From: Verrucomicrobiota bacterium
Lineage (GTDB): Bacteria > Verrucomicrobiota > Verrucomicrobiia > Limisphaerales > UBA9464
Assembly (NCBI GenBank): GCA_017302195.1
Contig: JAFLEG010000164.1
Span: 1 to 6,722, forward strand
Length of the DNA: 6,722 bases
Direction: 5' to 3'
Made by a program: the position numbers and the translations under genes
Shown here: positions 1-6,067 of the stretch, piece by piece
Numbering within the stretch: the first letter of the stretch is position 1
Layout: each line of letters opens with the position of its first letter
Notes under the pieces: generated by a model
Seen by the model: only the letters and a program-made list of their open reading frames with translations
Told to the model about the DNA's origin: nothing
Database searches by the model: none

Positions 1-430
1 CACGGTGCAAATTTGTCTTCAGTGCCTTTCGGCTGTGAGTCCTGTTCGGACGCCGCTATGGGAACTCGTTGGTGGCCAGTGGCGCAAGAGGCTGTCAGGT
101 CGCGAGGCTCGGAATTCAAGTGCCATGGGATACTTCTGCCATGTGGTGAGTGGCAATTTCCGCATTCGATCCCACTGATTGCAAATGGTTTGGCCATGGA
201 GGTCGGGAGGGGGTGGCAACTGGCGGATTTTGGATCCCGACCTGAGTTCCGCAGGGCCAACGGAACGCCGTTGTTGTCAGGTGCTGGCTCCGACTGCTCA
301 GCAGGGTTTGAAGCCGTGATGGGTGTCGTCCACCGCCGGAGATCAGAGGGCGCAGGTGCGCACTGCGCCTCGTGGCTCCGTGAGTTTGTTGCCCACAGGC
401 GGTTTTGGGTTGCCCCACCCCGGCGACCGT
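1..430. other. Non-coding stretch downstream of cas2; possible CRISPR leader side
   Basis: This stretch follows the cas2 stop codon and runs to the window edge. I see no convincing gene: the open frames here show no recognisable motif and no consistent codon bias, and it looks less GC-biased than the genes next door. I searched by eye for 25-40 base direct repeats at 60-75 base spacing and found none, so no CRISPR array is present inside the window. In many loci the leader and array follow cas1-cas2, so this could be leader sequence with the array beyond base 1. That placement is inference only. It holds some short inverted repeats, listed separately. Confidence 0.5.
246..273. repeat. Two overlapping, mutually exclusive short hairpins
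   Basis: Two 6-bp stems share bases. One pairs gttccg (246-251) with cggaac (261-266) around a 9-base loop. The other pairs caacgg (258-263) with ccgttg (268-273) around a 4-base loop. They cannot form together. No T-run follows on either strand, so an intrinsic terminator is not supported. They sit about 160-185 bases beyond the cas2 stop and could be a weak transcript-end or leader structure, or chance. Confidence 0.25.
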
Positions 431-784
431 TCAAACCAGGTAACAGACCAATCGTTCGGAGCAGACCATGGTGCCAGCGGTCCGAGCCTCCCGCGCGCAG
501 CGGGCATCCAGTGGGTAGGCAACCACGCGGTCATCGTCCGCATCAATCTGCGCCAGGAGGTCCTTCCAGAACCGGTTGAACTCGTCCGGTTCGAGGCGGC
601 ACTCGAAGAGGCTGTACTGCACGCGCACGCCATAATCCTCGCAGACCCCCGCCACCTTCTGAAGGCGCTTGGGATCGCTGATGTCGTAGGCGACCAGATA
701 CAGCATTTCTCGGGCGCCCGGCGGCTTGGTGGCGTAGGGCGCCACCGGAAACGCCTCGAACCACCAGTCCGTGTCCGGGTTCAT
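431..784 (-). CDS. cas2: CRISPR-associated endoribonuclease/integration subunit Cas2
   Basis: Cas2 is the small ferredoxin-fold dimer that bridges two Cas1 dimers in the complex that integrates new spacers at the leader end of the array. The 117-residue product has the family signatures: strand and metal-site motif LVAYDISDPKRL (residues 30-41, with the conserved Asp34) and the second conserved strand VQYSLFECRL (56-65). The core from Met27 (codon at 706-704) would be 91 residues, the usual Cas2 length. The longer start at 784 is chosen because it lies only 5 bases after the cas1 stop and because the 26 extra codons keep strong G/C third positions, as real coding does here. It contains a Trp-Trp-Phe cluster (residues 7-9) and several prolines. 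Neither start has a clear Shine-Dalgarno motif. The gene surely forms an operon with cas1. Cas2 identity is secure; the exact start is not. Confidence 0.93.
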   Translation of the reverse strand: MNPDTDWWFEAFPVAPYATKPPGAREMLYLVAYDISDPKRLQKVAGVCEDYGVRVQYSLFECRLEPDEFNRFWKDLLAQIDADDDRVVAYPLDARCAREARTAGTMVCSERLVCYLV

Positions 785-789
785 CGGGA

Positions 790-1812
790 TCAGTTCATGA
801 GGAACGGTTCAAACCGGGCCGGATCCTGAAGGGAGGCCTTGAACAGCACCGCCTGCTGGTCGAGTTGCTGCCGGAGCGTTGTCCGGTGTCCGGTATGCTC
901 GCTGAGAAACTGGCGCTCCATGCGCCGCTCGTACTGCAGGATGAATTTCCGTCTCCCCTCCTCATTGAGGTAGCAGCCGCCGTTGCGGGCCTCGAAATGG
1001 GTGGCGTTCAGGATCTGATGGCTGAAGCAGTCGAGGGCCAGCGCTTCGACGAAGCACGGGCGGAAGGGTTCCATGAGGTCCAGGGCGAGACTCCACCGTC
1101 CGTCCTCGGTGGCATGGAGGCAGCCCAGCGAGGCGTCCAGTCCGTGCACATGGCAGGCCGCCACCGTTTCGTAGTATACCAACGTGGCGCCAAACGAGAT
1201 GCAGGCGTTGACCGCGTTGTGCGGCGGCCGGGTACTGCGGCGTTCGAAGGGAAACGCCTCGGGCAGGAAGGTTGCCCAGTGGCGGAAGTACCGGGCGGCC
1301 GCCGTGCCCTCGTATCCGAGAAGCTCCGCCAGATCCCGGGCGCGGGCCAGCTCGGCCAGAATCCCCTCCAGCCAATCCAGGGTGGCCTTGGTCTCGGCAT
1401 CCGGACCGTCACCCCGGTTCGCCGCGAGCCGCTGCAGGATCCGGCGCTGATTGTAGAGTTTTGCGGCCAGGATGCGTCCGGCGGCAGGCAGGCAGAAGGC
1501 CGGATCGGAAGTACGCCGATATTGCTCCAGCCGGGCGCGTCCATGCGCTGGAGTGGCCGGCATGAAGCTGCCCAGGAACTGGCCGGAATGCCCCAGCCAG
1601 ACCACGGGGATGTCCCGCCGGAGGGCAGCGCCCATGGCCTGGGAGGTGATCTGCACGGACTCCGACAGGATGAGCCGCTCCAGATCCCGAAGCGGGATCT
1701 CGCGCAGCAGGGTGTCGGCGTCGGGACTAGATTCGTCTCGGCCCACGACCTCCAGGTGCTCGCGGTGCAGGCGGACCCGGGAGTCGGGCGTCAGAATGGC
1801 GGCGGTGGGCAT
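790..1812 (-). CDS. cas1: CRISPR-associated endonuclease/integrase Cas1
   Basis: Cas1 is the metal-dependent integrase that, with Cas2, inserts protospacers into the CRISPR array. The 340-residue product has the usual Cas1 length. The N-terminal beta domain covers about residues 1-85 (strand pattern through VQITSQAMGAALRRDIPVVW). The alpha-helical catalytic domain follows. Active-site positions are visible: Glu168 in GYEGTAAARYF, His233 in GCLHATEDGRWS, and Asp245/Glu248 in ALDLMEPFRP. The downstream basic region (YLNEEGRRKFILQYERR, 281-297) is also typical. The frame stays open upstream to 1989, but the ATG at 1812 matches the family N-terminus (initial beta strands, no extra domain) and has a weak purine stretch (AAGAAG) just before it. 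There is no reverse transcriptase fusion. It is separated by 213 bases from the CARF gene upstream, so cas1-cas2 may have their own promoter. Confidence 0.96.
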   Translation of the reverse strand: MPTAAILTPDSRVRLHREHLEVVGRDESSPDADTLLREIPLRDLERLILSESVQITSQAMGAALRRDIPVVWLGHSGQFLGSFMPATPAHGRARLEQYRRTSDPAFCLPAAGRILAAKLYNQRRILQRLAANRGDGPDAETKATLDWLEGILAELARARDLAELLGYEGTAAARYFRHWATFLPEAFPFERRSTRPPHNAVNACISFGATLVYYETVAACHVHGLDASLGCLHATEDGRWSLALDLMEPFRPCFVEALALDCFSHQILNATHFEARNGGCYLNEEGRRKFILQYERRMERQFLSEHTGHRTTLRQQLDQQAVLFKASLQDPARFEPFLMN

Positions 1813-2025
1813 GGCTTCTTGCGAGTCGTGGGTTGGTGCGCGTTTTTCGGGCCTTGCGGTCCGCTCCAGCGGCAGGCGGTGGGAATCCCGGGGATGACGG
1901 CTGCAGGTCTCTTCAGCCTTCCTGATTCCCATCGGCTGCCGCCAGGCGGCGCCGCACGGTGAGACTAACCGGCCGGCCGCGGGACGCACGGGCCAGGACG
2001 TCTGGCGACGTCGTCCGCGGATGGC
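1813..2025 (-). promoter_or_regulatory. Intergenic region upstream of cas1 with strong inverted repeat
   Basis: This is the longest clear gap between genes inside the cluster and the natural place for a cas1-cas2 promoter. I do not see a convincing -35/-10 pair. It contains the imperfect inverted repeat at 1869-1942 and a smaller stem, gacgt/acgtc (1997-2001 with 2008-2012, 6-base loop), 14 bases past the CARF gene stop. Neither structure is followed by a T-run on the minus strand, so a Rho-independent terminator is not supported. Confidence 0.35.
1869..1942. repeat. Imperfect inverted repeat, 19-bp arms, upstream of cas1
   Basis: Left arm 1869-1887 (gcggcaggcggtgggaatc) pairs with right arm 1924-1942 (gattcccatcggctgccgc). 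Seventeen of 19 positions are Watson-Crick, one is a G-T wobble in the plus-strand sense (1879/1932), and one is a G-G mismatch (1876/1935). The 36-base interior holds a smaller 5-bp stem, 1899-1903 with 1914-1918. The element ends 57 bases before the cas1 start codon and starts 84 bases after the stop of the CARF/winged-helix gene. It could be an operator, an mRNA structure or a processing site. Which one cannot be told from sequence alone. Confidence 0.7.
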
Positions 2026-3222
2026 TCAACGAATGAAGATCAACTCGGCGGGCACCGTGAGGGAAAAGCGGCCCTTCTCCGGCAGGCAGGGCGCGAGGAG
2101 AGGGGCGTTGCCTCCGGTTTCCCGAAGGCGCCGGGCAAGAGAACTCAGGGCGCGGCGAAGTTCCTGATCCTCCAGAAAGGGCTGGGAGACCGCGATGCCG
2201 TGCCGCCAGTCTGAGAGATTCTTTGGAGGAGCGGAGCGGCTGAGTGGGGCACGGAAAGCATCCACCACGGGAACGGCGTCCTTGTAGGATCCCAGAGCCG
2301 GTTCGCCCTGGCGTGCCCGGGTGGCGAGGCAGAGCAGGATGAGATGTTCGCGGGGAGCGAGGCGCACGGGTGTGCCGTTGACGTCGATTTCGCAGCGGGA
2401 TGGATCGAGAGTGAGGCGCACGGATTCCCCGGCCGTCCGCCGGACCTGTTCCCGGCATTCCTCCACCAGTTTTAGAAAGGAGCCTGCCCTGCGGCCGAGC
2501 TCCCGATGGAAGAGATTGCGAAGTGGCACAAAGGGCACGTCCGCCAACTCGACCCGTGCATCTCCGGGCGGATGCAACGCCCCGGAGCGGTCGGCCAGGG
2601 GGCCTCCTGGCTGGCGGGGAAACCAGAACCCCCGGAGCGCGTCGAAGGGTTCGTTGACGAGGACGTGGGTGAGGCGGTCGGTCTCGCGTCCGGCCAGGGT
2701 AAGGCAGGCATAGAGCAGGGCTCCCATGGTTTTGCGGCCTCCGGCCAGGGACGCGATGAGGGGGGTGTCAGGGTTTTCGACGATTCCGCGAACCTGTTCG
2801 AGGAGGAAGTCGGCCGCGGCGGCGTTGTCGGAGGGCGTGCGGAGATCCAGCAGTTCGCGCGAACGTCCCGTGGCGGAGTCGGTGCCGGTGATGACGCGGA
2901 TGTCATCGCCCGTGGTTCCGAAACGCAGTCGTTCCCGCAGGTCATGGCCCGCGGCGGTGAGGGCGCTGCGAAGGGCCTCCCATGGAGTGGCACCCGACAT
3001 CGAGGGATCCGGGCCGAAAAGTTGACGTTCCAGCTCCCGGCGACCATCGGCTGTCGTGACCACGAGGACCCGTGCAGGGATGATCGGATCCTGTTCCTGG
3101 GCGAGCGCCCAGATGGTTTCGGTGAGCACCGCCGGCGACATTCCAGTGACGGCGAGCAGGACGGGGGCGGGCGACGCCTTGAAGGGATCCGGTGACAGAT
3201 GAGGACGGGAGACCGGTTTCAT
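2026..3222 (-). CDS. NE0113-family CARF protein with C-terminal winged-helix-like domain
   Basis: This is a 398-residue protein of the CRISPR-associated NE0113 family (TIGR02584/PF09623), a CARF-fold family found in type III loci and sometimes named a Csm6-like ring nuclease. CARF domains bind cyclic oligoadenylates made by Cas10. The N-terminal strand and loop VLLAVTGMSPAVLTETIWAL (21-40) and the second signature SLAGGRKTMGALLYACLTLAG (158-178, split here by a ligand-loop Gly-Gly-Arg-Lys) are clear. A helical linker with RNLFHRELGRRAGSFLKLVEE (235-255) follows. Residues about 268-397 look like an OmpR/PhoB-type winged helix: short strands CEIDVNG (277-283), VRLAPREHLILLCLA (286-300), then a helix with LRRALSSLARRLRE (355-368) and a final beta hairpin. 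No HEPN RxxxxH motif was noticed. The frame is open to 3348; the ATG at 3222 is chosen because it sits shortly before the first CARF strand. It lies 76 bases after the HNH gene. Confidence 0.85.
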   Translation of the reverse strand: MKPVSRPHLSPDPFKASPAPVLLAVTGMSPAVLTETIWALAQEQDPIIPARVLVVTTADGRRELERQLFGPDPSMSGATPWEALRSALTAAGHDLRERLRFGTTGDDIRVITGTDSATGRSRELLDLRTPSDNAAAADFLLEQVRGIVENPDTPLIASLAGGRKTMGALLYACLTLAGRETDRLTHVLVNEPFDALRGFWFPRQPGGPLADRSGALHPPGDARVELADVPFVPLRNLFHRELGRRAGSFLKLVEECREQVRRTAGESVRLTLDPSRCEIDVNGTPVRLAPREHLILLCLATRARQGEPALGSYKDAVPVVDAFRAPLSRSAPPKNLSDWRHGIAVSQPFLEDQELRRALSSLARRLRETGGNAPLLAPCLPEKGRFSLTVPAELIFIR

Positions 3223-3298
3223 TGCGGTTGGATTGGATCGGGGAATGGGGCGCCGTGGCACCCGGAGGAGGTCGAAATGTCGAGAACGCTCCAACGGG

Positions 3299-4132
3299 TC
3301 ACGGCGCCTGCGGCGCGAATCGGAGGATTCGGAGCCCCTTCCAGACATGGCAGTCCCGGCACAGGGGTTGGAGGTTCTCGACCTGGGTCAGACCCCCGCG
3401 ACAGACGGGTTTTGCATGGTCCAAGTCCAGTGGGGAACCGGCCGCCTCCGGGGTCCTTCGGCAGCGAGCGCATCGGTGCGCGTAGGCCGAGAGCACCTGC
3501 TGTCGCATCCGTTTGGAGACCGACCGCGACAACTCCGCGGATCGAGGGCCCGGCATCACATTGCGAACACGGGCCGGCTGGCGTCCCGCGATCACCGCCG
3601 CCCGTTCCGCCGCCGATCCATCCCGCTGGAAGGCATCCAGGATGGGGATGAGGATGGGGTGGATGGTCCGCACAAGGCGGGTGTAGCGGGGAACCAGATA
3701 GTCCGTCAGGCGTTGCGGGTGGAAGGGCAGGTTGAAGCGGTGGATGACGCCGATCCAGTTCGGCGCGCAGTGCCATTCAAATCCGGGAATGCGGACCGCC
3801 TCCAAGGCCGGCCTCAGGCGGCCGATCAGCTCCCCGGGATTTTGGTATATCCGGTTGGGATTCAGGTAAAACTGCAGATACCAGTCGGTGCCCCCGCTGT
3901 AGAAATGTTCGGGATCATGGACGTGCTCGTATTTGAAATAGCGGGGGTCCACGACGCAGGTCGGGAGGTGGCGGTCCCAGATCCCGGAAAGCAGGACCGT
4001 GCTTCGCGTGCCGTGACGGGTGACCTGCCGGCCGGGCTTCAATCGCGTGCCGATCCCGTCGGGCAGGTTTTCAACGACCTGCCGGAAGACGTCGTGGAGG
4101 ATCGGGGTGAGGGTGGCTGGCGACGGATTCAT
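3299..4132 (-). CDS. HNH endonuclease-domain protein with unrecognised N-terminal region
   Basis: The C-terminus of this 277-residue protein is a clear HNH (McrA-like) nuclease domain: Cys221-x2-Cys224, DLDH with His239, then GG (246-247), Asn253 in ENLQPLC, Cys258-x2-Cys261, His262 and Lys265. The four cysteines suggest a structural zinc, and the His-Asn-His set is the nuclease core. The first 200 residues belong to no family I recognise. They contain an aromatic, His-rich block (YFKYEHVHDPEHFYSGGTDW, 65-84) and a second one (PNWIGVIHRFNLPFHP, 124-139) that could be a sensing, binding or second catalytic site. A basic linker (183-212) precedes the HNH domain. No CARF or SAVED signature is evident. 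A TTG start at 4231 would add 33 residues, but that stretch lacks the coding-type codon bias, so the ATG at 4132 is preferred. Placed between two CARF genes, it may be an additional defence effector; that is inference. Confidence 0.85.
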   Translation of the reverse strand: MNPSPATLTPILHDVFRQVVENLPDGIGTRLKPGRQVTRHGTRSTVLLSGIWDRHLPTCVVDPRYFKYEHVHDPEHFYSGGTDWYLQFYLNPNRIYQNPGELIGRLRPALEAVRIPGFEWHCAPNWIGVIHRFNLPFHPQRLTDYLVPRYTRLVRTIHPILIPILDAFQRDGSAAERAAVIAGRQPARVRNVMPGPRSAELSRSVSKRMRQQVLSAYAHRCARCRRTPEAAGSPLDLDHAKPVCRGGLTQVENLQPLCRDCHVWKGLRILRFAPQAP

Positions 4133-4239
4133 CGGCTGTACGAGGAATATCCTGACGGATTCGGCGCGGGTGTGTGTGACATGAGACGTCGCGGCACGTC
4201 CTTCAAATTGACAACCGCAAGGGAAGCTCAAGGCCGCAG
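4133..4239 (-). promoter_or_regulatory. Gap upstream of the HNH gene; possible promoter, weak
   Basis: These 107 bases are relatively A/T-richer than the flanking genes, with patches such as TTGTCAATTTGAAGG on the minus strand. The frame is open through them, but third-position composition is mixed and no good start other than a TTG exists. A TTGTCA hexamer resembles a -35 box, yet no matching -10 hexamer lies at the usual distance. A promoter here is possible but unproven. Confidence 0.2.
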
Positions 4240-5382
4240 CTATTTTGCACGTTTCCCGGCAAGGATGGCGGGTAGGCGTTTCACCAGATCGGACTTCAGA
4301 ATGATCTCAACCTGTGGGTGCCGCCTCGCGGCGAATTCCACCGCCTGGACTGGTGGGCGTGCGGACCGAACAGCAAGGGCACAGCCGAGCAGGCCTCCCA
4401 GCTCGGAGATCTGGAGAAGATCCTCCCTCAGGATCTTGATATCCCGGTCCTTGAGATCTTCGGCCACGCTCTTCAGCAGATTCTCCGCCGGCCGGTCCAA
4501 ACCTGATTTCACCAGCAGCATCCTCAAGGACTCGATTTTCTCATCTCCGCCGACGCGATCCTTGCAATCCACCACCCAGAGCCTTCCGCCCCAGTTGAAG
4601 ACAAGATCCAGTTCGCCCTCGGTGTTCTGGGATCCGGTGAGCGTCCGAAGTTGAACGCTCCGCCGGACCATGGGCACGCCGGACTTCAGCAATGCGCAGG
4701 CGGTCCCGTACTCGAGGTTGTCGCCCTCCCTCTGCGGATCGGACGATGGATTCTCGATCCTGAGCCATTTCCTGAAGTCAAAGGCATTCCGGTCGAGGCG
4801 GGTTTCGCCCCTCAGTTTTGCGTCCAGATCAGCAGGAGCCGCGGCATGGCCTTTCGCATTGAGCGTCAGCCGCTCGCCCGCAAATTGAACGACGTTGCCA
4901 CCGAACTGGCACGACAGAAGGGCAGCGGGGTCGAGGTGGTTGGCAATCTGGGCGGGCAACGGCAGAGATCGCGTCGTCAGGTCGCCATCGAGCGGCTCGA
5001 ATTCGGTGATGACGTTGCCGCGCTCGAGGTAGAACGCGCGGACTCCACGTCTTGCCACGCGACGAAACAGTGCCGTGGCCATCAACTTGTTGCCTCCGGT
5101 AATGTTGACAATGCATTCGTCCAGATTGAGTCCGTGGGTGGCGACGATCTCGTCGAATCGCCGTTCGATGCCGCTGAAATCGTCATGGGGAATCCATTCC
5201 AGCGACGCTCCGCCCATCCCCACGAGGTCCGATTCCTGGAGCAATCGTTGGAGTCGCTGCGCCGGGCCCTTCGATTCATCGGCATGTTCACTGTGGAGCA
5301 GAAGCACCCGGCTGGGCTTCAGGTAGGCAACAGCAAGTACCTGGGGCCAGATCTGCCGCGAGGCCAGGGTGAGGAGAATCAT
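4240..5382 (-). CDS. can2: Can2/Card1-type CARF nuclease (cyclic oligoadenylate-activated)
   Basis: This 380-residue protein has the length and domain order of Can2/Card1 effectors: an N-terminal CARF domain that binds cyclic tetra-adenylate and a C-terminal PD-(D/E)XK nuclease domain (DUF1887 family) that cuts DNA and/or RNA as a homodimer. The CARF part shows the first strand MILLTLASRQIWPQ (1-14), LLLHSEHA (27-34) and the ligand-loop motif NITGGNKLMATALF (93-106). The nuclease core shows Glu224 in LEYGTA, Glu257/Asp259 in EGELDLVF, and Asp272-Cys-Lys274 in VVDCKDR. The usual Glu of the ExK triad is therefore an Asp. The frame is open upstream to 5574, but the ATG at 5382 begins exactly at the first CARF strand. 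It starts 43 bases after the Nudix stop, so it probably belongs to the same transcript. No Shine-Dalgarno is seen. Confidence 0.93.
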   Translation of the reverse strand: MILLTLASRQIWPQVLAVAYLKPSRVLLLHSEHADESKGPAQRLQRLLQESDLVGMGGASLEWIPHDDFSGIERRFDEIVATHGLNLDECIVNITGGNKLMATALFRRVARRGVRAFYLERGNVITEFEPLDGDLTTRSLPLPAQIANHLDPAALLSCQFGGNVVQFAGERLTLNAKGHAAAPADLDAKLRGETRLDRNAFDFRKWLRIENPSSDPQREGDNLEYGTACALLKSGVPMVRRSVQLRTLTGSQNTEGELDLVFNWGGRLWVVDCKDRVGGDEKIESLRMLLVKSGLDRPAENLLKSVAEDLKDRDIKILREDLLQISELGGLLGCALAVRSARPPVQAVEFAARRHPQVEIILKSDLVKRLPAILAGKRAK

Positions 5383-5409
5383 CGGGCGTTGGGGATTCGG
5401 GGAGGGGAC

Positions 5410-5426
5410 ATTCCTGTTGTAGGAAT
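5410..5426. repeat. Small hairpin between the Nudix and Can2/Card1 genes
   Basis: A 6-bp perfect stem, attcct (5410-5415) with aggaat (5421-5426), encloses a 5-base loop. It covers the last base of the Nudix stop codon and the start of the 43-base spacer before the Can2/Card1 gene. There is no T-run after it on the minus strand, so it is not a standard terminator. It could slow ribosomes or affect mRNA decay between the two genes, or be chance. Confidence 0.3.
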
Positions 5427-6067
5427 CACCCCGGCAGGTGGGCCGAAGCGAGTCGCAATGCAAGAACAGACCACGTCTCAAATCGTTGCAGCGGCCATTC
5501 CGGGCCACCCAGTTCATCGGGGCGAAGCCAGCGAAGGCCCGCGAGTTCGGGTCCACGGAGAGCATCAACGGCATCAGTCTCGTGAAGGAAAACCGCCCCG
5601 ATGTGGACTCGTCCCACGGCGGTGGCGCTTTCGTGGATCAATCCAAGGAAGCGCGTCCGTCCGGTGACGACTCCGGGAAACTCCTCCCAAAGTTCCCGGC
5701 GAAGGCCATTCCAAAGAAGCGCCCGCCAACGGTCCTGAGGACTGCCGTTCCGGGCGAGGTCATCCCCCGGATTGATGTGTCCCCCGATCCCAAGGGACCA
5801 ACACCCATGGAGGCGGGACTCGGAACCACGGCGGGGATAGGCTGCGAATCCGCCCCCGGATGGTCGCACCAGGACATAGGGAATCCACTGCTTGAAGGAG
5901 GGGTCCCCCTCCGCCTTGGGCCGGGGAAGCCAGACTGGATCCATTGCTCCCAGGACGCGGAGGAGCTCGGGCTCGCCCAGGCGAAGGTACCCGGACTCGG
6001 GTAGCCACTCACCGGGAAGGGCCGCCGCCGGAGAGCACAGGACCTGTTCCACGACGTCCCCGCTCAT
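5426..6067 (-). CDS. Nudix hydrolase, likely partner of the upstream deaminase
   Basis: Nudix enzymes hydrolyse nucleoside diphosphates linked to another group, for example NTP to NMP plus pyrophosphate. This 213-residue protein shows GIGGHINPGDD (93-103) and the catalytic helix RRELWEEF (123-130, with Glu125, Glu128 and Glu129). About 19 residues separate the two halves, more than in the standard G-x5-E-x7-REUxEExGU box, and Ala116 stands where the box Glu would be. The stretch SFKQWIPYVLV (57-67) plus RRGSESRLHG (79-88) and the GGHINPGD pattern resemble the MutT-like group COG4112. The start ATG overlaps the deaminase stop in an ATGA (6064-6067), implying translational coupling. In characterised type III CRISPR deaminase systems a Nudix enzyme converts ITP to IMP, completing ATP depletion; that role is inferred here from the coupling. 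A general house-cleaning Nudix enzyme is the alternative. Confidence 0.92.
   Translation of the reverse strand: MSGDVVEQVLCSPAAALPGEWLPESGYLRLGEPELLRVLGAMDPVWLPRPKAEGDPSFKQWIPYVLVRPSGGGFAAYPRRGSESRLHGCWSLGIGGHINPGDDLARNGSPQDRWRALLWNGLRRELWEEFPGVVTGRTRFLGLIHESATAVGRVHIGAVFLHETDAVDALRGPELAGLRWLRPDELGGPEWPLQRFETWSVLALRLASAHLPG

Noticed and set aside
71..225. Three similar 14-base strings (near 71, 142 and 212) spaced 70-71 bases, suggesting a degenerate CRISPR array
   Set aside because: Only 10-12 of 14 bases match, flanks do not align, and no further copies fit the period at about 283 or 355. A real repeat would be longer and nearly identical.
13..579. Plus-strand open frame of 188 codons running into the cas2 region
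   Set aside because: No domain or coding-like composition; it overlaps cas2 antisense and has no plausible start signal.
1869..1942. Inverted repeat as a Rho-independent terminator
   Set aside because: There is no T-run after the stem on the minus strand, and the 36-base interior is too long for a typical terminator loop.
865..1962. Long plus-strand open frame of 365 codons opposite cas1
   Set aside because: It is the antisense shadow of cas1 in GC-rich DNA, with no recognisable domain, while the minus strand carries all Cas1 catalytic motifs.
1813..1989. Cas1 with a 59-residue N-terminal extension
   Set aside because: The extra stretch has mixed codon composition and low-complexity residues and contains the inverted repeat. 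The ATG at 1812 matches the usual family start.
3299..4132. HNH protein as a Cas9 or Cas9-like fragment
   Set aside because: No RuvC motifs or bridge helix, and the HNH domain is of the zinc-binding four-cysteine McrA type at the C-terminus of a small protein.
3233..4654. Plus-strand open frame of 473 codons
   Set aside because: It lies opposite the HNH gene and part of the Can2/Card1 gene, both with clear motifs. Its product looks like a low-complexity shadow.
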